Assembly: GCF_003716875.1 (NCBI RefSeq)
Contig: NZ_CP033077.1
Location: 310,001 to 374,000, forward strand
DNA from: Vibrio zhugei
GTDB taxonomy: Bacteria; Pseudomonadota; Gammaproteobacteria; Enterobacterales; Vibrionaceae
Length of the DNA: 64,000 bases
Direction: 5' to 3'
In this document: piece after piece, positions 9,914-18,422 of the stretch
Layout: each line of letters begins with the position of its first letter
Numbering within the stretch: the stretch's first letter is position 1
Notes under the pieces: model-generated
Databases searched by the model: none
The model's input: only the letters and a program-made list of their open reading frames with translations
What the model was told of the DNA's origin: nothing
Translations under genes and position numbers: made by a program

Positions 9914-12034
9914 CTATAGATGCTTCACGCGGCGCTGAACCTCTTGCTGCTTACCCAAGTTAAATGGACGCGCATCAGGGCTGCCTAGGTAACCGCATAC
10001 TCGACGGATCACTGAGACTTTTTCCGTATCGTGATTACCGCATTTCGGGCACACAAACCCTTTGCTGGTGCAATTGAACTCTCCAGTAAAGCCGCATTCA
10101 TAGCACTCATCGATTGGCGTATTGGTGCCATAATAAGGCACTTTACTATAGCTGTAGTCCCAGACATTTTCTAACGCTTCGATATTACGCTGCATATTGG
10201 GAAATTCCCCATAACAGATAAAACCGCCGCTTGAGAGTGCGGGATATGGCATTTCGAAATCAATTTTATCGTACGGATTCACGCTTTTTTCCACATCGAG
10301 ATGGAAACTGTTCGTGTAATAGCCTTTGTCGGTCACACCGTCCACAACCCCGAAGGTTTTCGCATCCAATGAACAAAAACGATGGCATAAATTTTCACTT
10401 GGTGTGGCATACAAACTAAAGGCATACCCAGTTTCTTGCTTCCACGTATCAACGGCTTGACGTAGGTGTTGTACAATACGAACCCCTTCTTGACGTAGCG
10501 TGCCATCGTCGTAGATATGGGCATCAGTACCAAACAAGGCATTGATGGCTTCATACACCCCGATGTAACCCAAAGAAATCGACGCTCGTCCGTGCTTAAA
10601 GATGTCAGCAATCGGATCATCGGCGTTCAGCCGAACCCCACAAGCGCCTTCCATGTATAAGATAGGGGCGACGCGGGCTTTCACATTCTCAAGCCGTGCA
10701 ATACGCGAATCTAATGCGCGACGCGCGATCACAAGCGTCTCATCCAGTAACTCATAAAACCGCGTGATGTCGCCTTTGGCCTTGAGGGCGATGTGTGGCA
10801 GGTTCACACTCACCACCCCTAAGTTATTACGTCCATCATGAATTTGTTTGCCATGTTCTTCATACAGATTGAGAAAACTGCGGCACCCCATTGGCGTTTT
10901 AAACGACCCTGTCACTTCAACTACGCGATCGTAATTGAGGATATCGGGATACATACGCTTACTGGCACACTCAAGCGCCAATTGTTTGATGTCGTAGTTG
11001 CAATCACCGAAGCGCTGATTGACCCCTGGTTTAATCGCAAACACCAATTTTGGAAACACCGCCGTCTTACGATTTTTACCGAGCCCAGCAATCCGGTTTT
11101 TCAAAATAGACTGTTGGATGAGCCTTGCTGACCACGACGTTCCAAGTCCAAACCCCAATGTAACAAACGGGGTTTGCCCATTCGCGGTATGCAGCGTATT
11201 AACTTCATACTCCAGCGATTGAAAGGCATCAAAACATTCTTTCTCTGTGCGTGACTCAGCAAAACGTTCCGGGTGTGGGATGTCCCATTCAATCGCCACA
11301 TTCAAATGTTTTTGATAACTGGCTTTCACATAGGGCTCTAAAATTTCATCAATGCCATTAATGGTCGTGCCGCCATAGATATGGCTGGCAACTTGGGCGA
11401 TGATCTGTGCAGTCACGGCTGTCGCAGTCGAAATCGACTTCGGTGTTTCTATTTCCGCGTTGCCCATTTTAAAACCACCGGTCAACATGCCTTTTAAGTC
11501 GATTAACATACAGTTAAACATTGGGAAAAACGGCGCATAGTCTAAGTCATGATAATGGATCTCACCACGCTCATGAGCAGTGACAACGTCACGAGGAAGG
11601 ATGTGCGCTTTGGCATAATGCTTTGCCACAATACCCGCCAATAAATCGCGCTGTGTAGGAATCACCTTGCCATCTTTATTGGCATTTTCGTTTAATAATT
11701 CGGCATTGCTTTCTTGAATTAACCCTTCGATTTCTCGATTCAACGCACTCTGCTTTTCACGTGCCACATCACGGTCATGTCGATATTCAATATACGCTCT
11801 GGCAAGCACTTTATGCGGTCCTTGCATCAATTCATTTTCCACTCTTGTTTGAATATCCCTGATCGCAATCCGCTGGTACGTTGCGCATTGCTCCGTCACG
11901 CGTTTCGCCACCAGCGCGGCATACTCGGTGATCTCAGGTGTCACGCTACTGGCAGCACTGGTAACGGCGGTTTGAATGCGGATGGGGTCAAAGCGTGCTT
12001 GTGATCCGTCTCGTTTGATGACTGTGGGTGCCAC
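9914..12034 (-). CDS. nrdD: Anaerobic ribonucleoside-triphosphate reductase
   Basis: A 706-residue class III reductase that makes dNTPs without oxygen. Features in order: ATP-cone N-terminus (VIKRDGSQARFDPIRI, about 5-95), catalytic barrel, a Zn site built from CYECGFTGEFNC and CPKCG (about 643-668), and the C-terminal glycyl radical segment RRVCGYLGS (about 680). An upstream ATG at 12067 exists, but I chose GTG at 12034 because AAGGAG sits 6 nt before it and the protein then starts at the family's usual place. It heads an operon with nrdG and is preceded by a consensus FNR site. Confidence 0.96.
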   Translation of the reverse strand: MAPTVIKRDGSQARFDPIRIQTAVTSAASSVTPEITEYAALVAKRVTEQCATYQRIAIRDIQTRVENELMQGPHKVLARAYIEYRHDRDVAREKQSALNREIEGLIQESNAELLNENANKDGKVIPTQRDLLAGIVAKHYAKAHILPRDVVTAHERGEIHYHDLDYAPFFPMFNCMLIDLKGMLTGGFKMGNAEIETPKSISTATAVTAQIIAQVASHIYGGTTINGIDEILEPYVKASYQKHLNVAIEWDIPHPERFAESRTEKECFDAFQSLEYEVNTLHTANGQTPFVTLGFGLGTSWSARLIQQSILKNRIAGLGKNRKTAVFPKLVFAIKPGVNQRFGDCNYDIKQLALECASKRMYPDILNYDRVVEVTGSFKTPMGCRSFLNLYEEHGKQIHDGRNNLGVVSVNLPHIALKAKGDITRFYELLDETLVIARRALDSRIARLENVKARVAPILYMEGACGVRLNADDPIADIFKHGRASISLGYIGVYEAINALFGTDAHIYDDGTLRQEGVRIVQHLRQAVDTWKQETGYAFSLYATPSENLCHRFCSLDAKTFGVVDGVTDKGYYTNSFHLDVEKSVNPYDKIDFEMPYPALSSGGFICYGEFPNMQRNIEALENVWDYSYSKVPYYGTNTPIDECYECGFTGEFNCTSKGFVCPKCGNHDTEKVSVIRRVCGYLGSPDARPFNLGKQQEVQRRVKHL

Positions 12035-12121
12035 TGTGTTCTCCTTTTTCGAATGCGATAATCGCACCCATTACAGGATGTGGTATTATTTCGCACTCTT
12101 GATACTATATGTAGGGAAAAC

Positions 12122-12163
12122 ATTAGACGCTGATCTCATGAGGTCGTTGTTGATGTAGATCAA
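12122..12163 (-). promoter_or_regulatory. FNR-activated class II promoter of nrdDG
   Basis: TTGATGTAGATCAA at 12150-12163 matches the FNR consensus TTGAT-N4-ATCAA exactly. On the minus strand a -10 element TCTAAT (12127-12122, 5 of 6) is centred 32 bp downstream of the box centre. That spacing puts the box at about -41.5 relative to a start near 12115, the classical class II position. Anaerobic induction of nrdDG by FNR is established in enterobacteria. Confidence 0.85.
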
Positions 12164-12289
12164 AAAGGTTCTGCACGCGCACAAGACATCGCCAATAATG
12201 ACTGATGGATCGAAAATTTTTCACCCGCTATTGGTGAGTATATAATTCAGTCGTTACGTTCATCACAGTCAACATTATTGAGAATTAGA

Positions 12290-13189
12290 ATGAAAATACT
12301 TTTTGGTTGGTTTATCGGTATTATCGCGATATTTGCTGATGCAACGGTCGCCAAGGCGCAGCCGCTTACCGTCATGACGTGGAATATGGAATGGCTCACG
12401 CTAACGCCCTCGCCATTTGGACCGCCACGAACGCAAAGCGACTACACCGCAATGCAAACAGAACTGAATCGCACGACCCCAGATGTATTCGCCTTTCAAG
12501 AAGTGGACAGCCCGGAAGCATTGCAGCGTGTCATTGGCAAAGACTATCGTATTTACTTCTCTGATCGCCGCCAAGCACGGTATGCCAACACCCACCAGTT
12601 TCCTAATGTCAATCAATACACAGGGATCGCCGTCCATCGCTCAATTGCAACGGAGGATCCAAGCGATGTGGATTTATTGCCGGATCGCCACCACAGTAAA
12701 TTACGATTTGCGACCTATGTGATCCTGACGCTTCCTAAACAGAAAATTCATATGCTATCGGTGCATTTAAAAGCCGGTTGTAAAACGGCGTATCATGCAA
12801 AGCAGCGGAGTTGTCGACTGCTGAAAAAACAAGGTCAAGCGCTCAACCAATGGGTACAACAACGCGTTCAACAAAACCAAGCCTATGTCATCCTCGGCGA
12901 TATGAATCATCAATTGGCTTACCCTAACGATTGGTTATGGAACACCATGACGGCTGACATTACGCCCCACCCCGTGCTATCAACCCGTTATACTGCATCG
13001 CGCTGCATTGCTCGCTCCGCATCGAAACCAACACGGACGGTGACGTTTCGACGCTTAATTGATCACATTATCCATAGTCGTAATATTGTAATGCGCACCG
13101 CTGAGCAACAACCGTTCGCTCGCGATGATGTGCTTAAACATCATTTATCCGATCATTGCCCGATCGTCACTCGATTAACTGCGAATTAA
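12290..13189 (+). CDS. Secreted endonuclease/exonuclease/phosphatase-family protein
   Basis: A 299-residue protein from the ATG at 12290; a TTG at 12278 is an alternative. A signal peptide ends at AKA-Q (about residue 23). The rest is an EEP (DNase I-like) fold: TWNMEWL (metal Asn), FAFQEVDS (metal Glu), SVHLKAGC, ILGDMNHQL (catalytic Asp/Asn), LIDHIIHS and C-terminal LSDHCPIV with the catalytic His. Two Cys in the LKAGCK...RSC region could form a disulfide. The substrate (nucleic acid, phosphodiester or sphingolipid) cannot be told. It diverges from nrdD. Confidence 0.85.
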   Translation: MKILFGWFIGIIAIFADATVAKAQPLTVMTWNMEWLTLTPSPFGPPRTQSDYTAMQTELNRTTPDVFAFQEVDSPEALQRVIGKDYRIYFSDRRQARYANTHQFPNVNQYTGIAVHRSIATEDPSDVDLLPDRHHSKLRFATYVILTLPKQKIHMLSVHLKAGCKTAYHAKQRSCRLLKKQGQALNQWVQQRVQQNQAYVILGDMNHQLAYPNDWLWNTMTADITPHPVLSTRYTASRCIARSASKPTRTVTFRRLIDHIIHSRNIVMRTAEQQPFARDDVLKHHLSDHCPIVTRLTAN

Positions 13190-13218
13190 GAAAACGAATA
13201 AATATGGATACGTCGCAA

Positions 13219-13251
13219 GCGTGAATGTATGCAACGGTCACACATTCACGC
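13219..13251. terminator. Hairpin between convergent genes
   Basis: GCGTGAATGT (13219-13228) pairs perfectly with ACATTCACGC (13242-13251). There is no T tract on either strand, so it may be a weak terminator or an mRNA 3' stabiliser. Confidence 0.45.
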
Positions 13252-13260
13252 GCTGAAAGG

Positions 13261-13554
13261 TTATAAAAAGACGCGTTTTAAGGTATTGACGATATCGGTC
13301 ACTCGATGATCCACTAAGGAATAGAACACCTTCTGGGAATCCTTACGAGCTTGAATGATATGATGATTGCGTAAGACAGTAAGATGCTGAGAAAAAGCCG
13401 ATTGACTCAGATTGGAATATTTCAGCAAATCTCCTACGCCCAGTTCGCCAGAGGTCAATTGATAGACCACCATCAAACGCTCAGGATGAGCTAAAATACG
13501 CAGCCATTCCGACACTTCTTCTGACTGTGCGCGCATCGTTTGAATGTCGTTCAC
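13261..13554 (-). CDS. ArsR/SmtB-family regulator
   Basis: A 97-residue winged-helix repressor. The N-terminal ILAHPERLMVVYQL helix and the recognition helix in YSNLSQSAFSQHLTVLRNHHII (about 48-69), followed by the wing KDSQKVFYSLVD, are typical. It has no cysteine and no obvious alpha3 or alpha5 metal-ligand set, so a direct metal sensor is unlikely. It resembles the HlyU/BigR-like, non-metal branch. The target is unknown; neither neighbour is an obvious partner. Confidence 0.85.
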   Translation of the reverse strand: MNDIQTMRAQSEEVSEWLRILAHPERLMVVYQLTSGELGVGDLLKYSNLSQSAFSQHLTVLRNHHIIQARKDSQKVFYSLVDHRVTDIVNTLKRVFL

Positions 13555-13809
13555 CCCTCATTTCCCCATGTTATGACAAAAACCATAGCATAGCGCCACT
13601 CAATATTAGTTGCAACTTTATAAGACTCGCTAACATTAGGTGCGGCTAATTTGGGGTAGACATCACGTTTTCGTGCTGTGCCAACGACCCATTACTCTCA
13701 TCATTGACCAACGTTATCCTGCTTAACGAGCAATACCGTGATAAGCGGTCGCTTTTATCAAGCTGAAGTGACATAATGACGCGGTAATTTACTCATAAAA
13801 CGGTTTTCT

Positions 13810-14049
13810 ATGAAACTTCTTGTTCGCAATTTAGCGCGTACGCTCTCCGAGCATGATGTCCGTGTCTTGTTTTCAGAATACGGCGATGTCACTCACTGCA
13901 ATTTAGTCTTGGATGCAGAAACGGGGCAATCTAAAGGCTTCGGCTTTGTTGAAATGCCTGACATCGATGATGCTCAGCGTGCCATGAACGCTCTGAATAT
14001 GTCCACGGTCCAAAAAAGTAAGATTCGCGTAAAAGCAGCGCAAGAATAA
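13810..14049 (+). CDS. Small RNA-binding protein with one RRM
   Basis: A 79-residue single RNA recognition motif. RNP2 is LLVRNL (3-8) and RNP1 is KGFGFVEM (about 44-51), with the alpha-helix and strand spacing of the Rbp family seen in cyanobacteria and many marine gammaproteobacteria. There is no extra domain. Such proteins bind single-stranded RNA and are often cold-inducible; that role is an inference here. A stable terminator hairpin follows. Confidence 0.9.
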   Translation: MKLLVRNLARTLSEHDVRVLFSEYGDVTHCNLVLDAETGQSKGFGFVEMPDIDDAQRAMNALNMSTVQKSKIRVKAAQE

Positions 14050-14070
14050 ACGCTTGTGACACAAATACAA

Positions 14071-14096
14071 CAAAGCCAGCCTCAGGGCTGGCTTTG
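14071..14096 (+). terminator. Terminator after RRM gene
   Basis: CAAAGCCAGC (14071-14080) pairs with GCTGGCTTTG (14087-14096). The T tract is short; it may also serve the convergent GNAT gene. Confidence 0.7.
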
Positions 14097-14522
14097 TCAT
14101 TCAGGCGATATCACGGTTGCCATTGTTATCAAAGACTCATCACGCCCTGTGACCGAAAATCCAAGACGCTCATATAACGCTTTCGCTGGATTGTTCGCGA
14201 AGACTCGCAACCGCAATTCTGCTCTCTTCGCTTGTTGGCAATAACGCTTAGCAAACTTGAGGGTTGCAGCACCTACTCCCTGATTACGATACTTCTCACC
14301 GATCTGTAAATCTCGAATGTAAACCGCATTGTCATCATGGCTAAAACGAATGACGCCTACGCGCTGGCCACTCTGATAAATTTCAAAATTATCAAAACTC
14401 TGCCATGAAGCATCAAAAATGTGATCATCCCAAGTGATGCCATACTGGTCATAATACCCTTGCATATTCGCCAAGGTCAGGGTTCGTGCGAACTCTTTAT
14501 CGTCGGTCGGTAACCACTCCAT
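14097..14522 (-). CDS. GNAT family N-acetyltransferase
   Basis: A 141-residue GNAT-fold enzyme transferring an acetyl group from acetyl-CoA. Motif A, with the pyrophosphate loop, is IGEKYRNQGVGAATL (about 76-90). The following LRLRVFANNPAKALYERLGFSVTGRD is motif B. The acceptor is unknown; the layout (Q-G-V-G-A loop, NNPAKALYERLGF) is that of general small-molecule or protein acetyltransferases. It is a single gene, convergent with the RRM gene. Confidence 0.88.
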   Translation of the reverse strand: MEWLPTDDKEFARTLTLANMQGYYDQYGITWDDHIFDASWQSFDNFEIYQSGQRVGVIRFSHDDNAVYIRDLQIGEKYRNQGVGAATLKFAKRYCQQAKRAELRLRVFANNPAKALYERLGFSVTGRDESLITMATVISPE

Positions 14523-14663
14523 TGCTTTCTACCTCTGCTTAAAACATTCCTTTAATATCGATACCTTACCCCTATTTCACCCTGTAATCCAACGTGAAAC
14601 GCTTTTTCTTCCGTTCCGATTACAGATAAGCAGGATGACACTTGCTTGACTGTCTTTTACACA

Positions 14664-14680
14664 GAAATATGTTATAACGT
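14664..14680 (+). promoter_or_regulatory. Candidate Zur operator upstream of zevAB-like genes
   Basis: GAAATATGTTATAACGT contains the GTTATAAC core of gammaproteobacterial Zur boxes. It lies 40 bp before the GTG of the DUF1007 gene, where binding would block transcription. The outer arms are only partly symmetric. The call rests on motif plus gene function. Confidence 0.5.
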
Positions 14681-14719
14681 CCGGACTTCCCTAAATGCTA
14701 CTACTATATAAGAGTTATC

Positions 14720-15400
14720 GTGTTGTTTGACTGGCCCAGATTACGCGCTGTCGCGCCCAAAATGTTTCTCTCTCGCTCTTGGTTGTCCTTGCTCGGGTTA
14801 TTGGCTTTTGTTCCGAGTAATGCGCATGCTCATCCCCACTCATGGGTAGATATGACCACAAAAATCAACGGTACTGACCAAGCCATCACCGGGTTTTCCA
14901 TGATTTGGGAATTTGATCCGATGACGACCGCCTATCTCTTTGATGGCGAAGATATGTCCAAGGCTCATCGCGCGGCAACCATGCAGAAACTGGCTGACAA
15001 TATGATCAAAAATATGCTCAGCACTCACTACTTTACCTATTTTTATCAACATAAAACCACACCGATACGGTATAAAACTGCGCGAAACGCCGTGTTGACC
15101 TCACATCGAGGTAAAGCCACGCTAACCTTCGACTTGCCTCTAACACAGCCGTTTAAGTTCACCAACGCTCCCTTGAATCTCCTCATTTTTGATCCAACGT
15201 ATTATGTGGACATGTCTTGGAAAGGCCGAAAGAACATTCAACTTTCTCCCGCTTTAGAGCAGCATTGCCAATATAAAATTCTTGCCCCTAATCCCACTCC
15301 CAAAGAGGTGGCTTACGCGAGTAATTTGCCCGCCGATGCCGACCCCGATAATACGTTGGGACAGCTTTTCACCCAAAAACTCACACTGACTTGCCACTGA
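14720..15400 (+). CDS. zevA: DUF1007 periplasmic protein (ZevA-like)
   Basis: A 226-residue exported protein of the DUF1007 family. A signal peptide ends in NAHA-HPHSW (about residue 38), and the mature N-terminus starts with the family's HPHSWVDM metal-binding-looking motif, followed by FSMIWEFDPMTT. ZevA of Haemophilus works with ZevB in zinc acquisition; the same pairing is seen here, with the membrane partner 13 bp downstream. The start is GTG at 14720 with AAGAG 7 nt upstream; an internal ATG at 14762 would still leave a signal peptide. The zinc role is inferred from family and the upstream Zur-like site. Confidence 0.78.
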   Translation: MLFDWPRLRAVAPKMFLSRSWLSLLGLLAFVPSNAHAHPHSWVDMTTKINGTDQAITGFSMIWEFDPMTTAYLFDGEDMSKAHRAATMQKLADNMIKNMLSTHYFTYFYQHKTTPIRYKTARNAVLTSHRGKATLTFDLPLTQPFKFTNAPLNLLIFDPTYYVDMSWKGRKNIQLSPALEQHCQYKILAPNPTPKEVAYASNLPADADPDNTLGQLFTQKLTLTCH

Positions 15401-15413
15401 GAGGACGTTACCA

Positions 15414-16493
15414 ATGTCGCACACTCATGAGCCGCCTTCGCCTAGCACTGCTGCAATAGACACCATGACGCCGCCACAAAAAAAACGGTATTTAACGCTC
15501 AGCCGTACCGTGACTCTTGCTGTCGTGACCACAACCCTCGCGATTCTGATCCATTTTATCTATATTATGTGGCCACATATTTTGATCATGAGTGTTCAAT
15601 GGCAACGCTCCTCGGTCGACCAATTGAGTGATTTAATCTACGATTCCGTGCAAAGCCGCACCGCCATGTATTCTCTGATTGAAGTGAGTTTTCTCTATGG
15701 CATTTTTCATTCATTAGGCCCAGGACACGGTAAGCTCATTGTCAGCACGTATCTTGCGACCAATCCCGCCAAAGTCAAAATGGGATTGATGATAACGGTG
15801 GTGTCAGCGCTTGTTCAAGCGTTGGTTGCCATTGGTGTGGTGTCGGTATTTTTATTTGTGCTCAAGCAGACCATGCGTCATGTGAACGCGTTTGTCGGCC
15901 AAATTTTCTCCCTCAGTTATGTCGGTGTATTACTGATTGGCGCCATCATTTTCTATCAAGGAATGCGCTACTTCTATAAGCAATGGCGAACAAGTCATCG
16001 CCATCATGACCATTCGCCCCATGACACGACGCACCATCATGAGCACCATCATGAACATGAACATGAACATCATATCCACGAAGACGGCAGTTGCAGTTGC
16101 AGTTGCGGTCATAAACATATTGCTACGCCAAACGAGATCAATCGCGCGAAAAGTGTGCGCGAATATGTCGCCATCATTATGAGTATTGGTATCCGGCCCT
16201 GCACTGGGACCATCTTGGTATTGTTCTTTGCCAACTTAGCGCATCAATACTGGGTGGGAGTATTCAGCGCGGTCATCATGTCGGTAGGCACCGCATGTAC
16301 CACTTCAGCTATTGCCTTAGCCACCGTGTCAGGGCGTCAATTTGTACAGCGCTACCTCAAAGACGATCAGCAACACTTTCCGTGGATTGCCCCCACATTG
16401 CGTCTTCTTTCTGGGGCGACATTAATGTTGGTCAGCTATGTCCTGTTTCATCAAAGCGGTTTTGGCGTCTCGCCGATCTTCAATGTTCATTAA
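15414..16493 (+). CDS. zevB: NicO/RcnA-like metal transporter (ZevB-like)
   Basis: A 359-residue inner-membrane protein with about six to seven helices. The family motif LGPGHGKLIVSTYL (about 101-114) is followed by a long cytoplasmic loop packed with His and ending in CSCSCGHKH (about 195-235), then SIGIRPCTGTILVLFFA. The HX-rich loop binds transition metals. NicO proteins include nickel/cobalt exporters, but pairing with a DUF1007 protein points to the ZevAB zinc system. A GAGGA site precedes the ATG. The His-rich loop is low in complexity and its length may vary between strains. Confidence 0.82.
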   Translation: MSHTHEPPSPSTAAIDTMTPPQKKRYLTLSRTVTLAVVTTTLAILIHFIYIMWPHILIMSVQWQRSSVDQLSDLIYDSVQSRTAMYSLIEVSFLYGIFHSLGPGHGKLIVSTYLATNPAKVKMGLMITVVSALVQALVAIGVVSVFLFVLKQTMRHVNAFVGQIFSLSYVGVLLIGAIIFYQGMRYFYKQWRTSHRHHDHSPHDTTHHHEHHHEHEHEHHIHEDGSCSCSCGHKHIATPNEINRAKSVREYVAIIMSIGIRPCTGTILVLFFANLAHQYWVGVFSAVIMSVGTACTTSAIALATVSGRQFVQRYLKDDQQHFPWIAPTLRLLSGATLMLVSYVLFHQSGFGVSPIFNVH

Positions 16494-16518
16494 CATGCCC
16501 TAAGCCCAGTTCACCGCT

Positions 16519-16550
16519 AAAAAAGCCCGCTATCATAGGCGGGCTTTTTG
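16519..16550 (+). terminator. Terminator of zevAB-like operon
   Basis: AAAAGCCCGC (16521-16530) pairs with GCGGGCTTTT (16539-16548), followed by T residues. The A run on the left lets it also act on the convergent apbE transcript. Confidence 0.85.
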
Positions 16551-16579
16551 TGTGTTTTAGCGTATTGAAGAAGTTACGC

Positions 16580-17650
16580 TTAATTCGGCTCGTCTTGAGA
16601 AAAACTCACGCGCTGAGACTTGAGCAGCGCTTCGCTAGAGAAACTCTTCGCGTCTTTCTCAGTACCACGAATGAAAAACACCTCGAGGTTTTTACGCAAC
16701 GCGACCGCTTTACCCACTTTCGGGCCTAAACATAGCATCGCCGTTGCCCATGCATCTCCGATTTCAGCATCATCACTAAAAATAGACGCAGAAGACAAAT
16801 CGTGCGTCACAGGTGAGCCAGTACGAGGATCCAAAATATGCGGGTATTCTTTACCATCTTTATCAAAGGAGTGATGGTAGGTTCCTGACGTATTCAACGT
16901 CACCCCTTTCTCGTCATTAATTGTGACGATTTTATAAGGCTTGATTCCATCTTCTAACGGAATAGGACGTTCAATCGCCACACGCCACTTCTGTCCATCG
17001 GGCTTGTGACCACGGATCTTCATATCACCGCCAAATTCGACAAGATAGTTAGTAATACCATCCGACTCTAAAATATGACTCAATTGCTTGATGGTATAAC
17101 CTTCTCCCATTGACGAGAAATCAAGTTGAACATTTGGCAATGTTTTACGTATCCGCATGCCACTGTGATCCACTTGAATTTTATCCAATCCCATTTGCTT
17201 TTTAACCTCGGTGATTTGCTCCGCGGTAGGTACAACTAAGGTTCCTTTTTGAAAACCCCATAATTGGAATAACGGTGACACCGTTGGATCGTAACAGCCT
17301 TGAGTATCACGATTAATGACGCGTGATAAATCAATTAAATGGATGAAGTCTTTAGATGCTGGCTGCCAGTTGGTGTTTTTTTTCTGATTGAAACGTGAAA
17401 TGTAAGAATCATCGCGATAGGTAGAAAGCTCTTCATCGATCATATCGAGCTTAGTTTGAAATTGTTTCTTGATGGTTTTCTTATCGATATCTTTGGTGGT
17501 CCAGTAACTAATATGGTAACTGGTGCCTTGAGCAAAACCTTGGATCTTCTGCATTTCAGGAGGTTGATTACACGCGGTTAATCCTGCGCTTACTAGCCCT
17601 ACAAGCAAAATATTACGGCATAATTTTGAGGTAGCATGACGGTTATTCAT
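16580..17650 (-). CDS. apbE: FAD:protein FMN transferase, lipoprotein
   Basis: A 356-residue ApbE that attaches FMN to Thr residues of envelope flavoproteins such as NqrB/NqrC or RnfD/RnfG. A lipobox (GLTAC) near residue 27 indicates a periplasm-facing lipoprotein. Core motifs are present: MGTSY-like FAQGTSYHISYW, LDFSSMGEGYTI, YLVEFGGDMKIRG and TSGTYHHSF, with the metal-binding DPRTGSPV and GDAWATAM segments. I prefer ATG at 17650 over the upstream GTG at 17680. It stands alone; its usual Nqr/Rnf partners are not in the window. Confidence 0.92.
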   Translation of the reverse strand: MNNRHATSKLCRNILLVGLVSAGLTACNQPPEMQKIQGFAQGTSYHISYWTTKDIDKKTIKKQFQTKLDMIDEELSTYRDDSYISRFNQKKNTNWQPASKDFIHLIDLSRVINRDTQGCYDPTVSPLFQLWGFQKGTLVVPTAEQITEVKKQMGLDKIQVDHSGMRIRKTLPNVQLDFSSMGEGYTIKQLSHILESDGITNYLVEFGGDMKIRGHKPDGQKWRVAIERPIPLEDGIKPYKIVTINDEKGVTLNTSGTYHHSFDKDGKEYPHILDPRTGSPVTHDLSSASIFSDDAEIGDAWATAMLCLGPKVGKAVALRKNLEVFFIRGTEKDAKSFSSEALLKSQRVSFSQDEPN

Positions 17651-17882
17651 GGAATTAAAGCAACCCTGTTCGATGTACACATGCCCAACAAGAGATCAGA
17701 GGTGACGCACATTGATGCGTTGATAGCATCACTGCTCTCGATGGGGAGGAGAATAAAGTTGGTGCAGAGTCTAACGGTTCACTGCTTATTTTGCGACCCT
17801 TATTACTGCTCTCGTTCAAGATAATTTCAATACGTGTATAAAATCGACATATTTTGATGAATTTTATAGCGTTAAAACGCGT

Positions 17883-18389
17883 TTACGACATCTTGGGCAA
17901 ATGAGTCATGACAATATGAATCTGATCCCACAGGTGTTCACATAAATCAGGCCGATAGACTGAGGCGACAAATTGCGCATGTTCACGCTGATAGGTCGCG
18001 ATTTTTTCTTGGTCTTGCGTCACACTGCACATACGAAGGTTGGCTAAGCGATCAGCGGCTTTCACCAACAACGCCAGCTCTAATCGGCCGCTCACTTGCG
18101 CCATTTTATGATACGTACGTGCTTTTTTGATCGCTCGATTGTCGCCCGGTTCATCAGTAAGAATGGCAACACACGCGGCAATGTATTCACCAAAGTGCTC
18201 CGCGACTAACGACACACTGGCCTGCGTGTCTTCAATCACATCGTGAAGATAGGCAACAGTCACGGCATCGCTTCCATAAGGCAGACACAACAAGGCCACC
18301 ATATCCAAATGGTAAACGTAAGGATCACATCCATAGCGTTGCTCACCATGGTAATGTTGTGCAAACGCACGCGCCGGATGATTCATCAT
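17883..18389 (-). CDS. HD-domain protein resembling (p)ppGpp hydrolases
   Basis: A 168-residue protein consisting of only a RelA/SpoT-type HD hydrolase domain. Metal-site residues are intact: YVYHLDMV (first His), YLHDVIEDT (HD plus ED pair, about 64-72) and KAADRLANL (distal Asp). There is no synthetase, TGS or ACT domain, so it resembles small alarmone hydrolases of the MESH1 kind. Hydrolysis of (p)ppGpp or another nucleotide is inferred, not shown. The neighbouring AEC transporter gene ends 31 bp upstream of its start on the same strand, so the two may be cotranscribed. Confidence 0.8.
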   Translation of the reverse strand: MMNHPARAFAQHYHGEQRYGCDPYVYHLDMVALLCLPYGSDAVTVAYLHDVIEDTQASVSLVAEHFGEYIAACVAILTDEPGDNRAIKKARTYHKMAQVSGRLELALLVKAADRLANLRMCSVTQDQEKIATYQREHAQFVASVYRPDLCEHLWDQIHIVMTHLPKMS

Positions 18390-18422
18390 AATTCTGGTCT
18401 CTACTCAATTACGTCTAATTCA

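Noticed and set aside
15930..16118. Met-rich frame antisense to the zevB-like gene
   Set aside because: It comes from reading the His-codon repeat backwards; no support as a gene.
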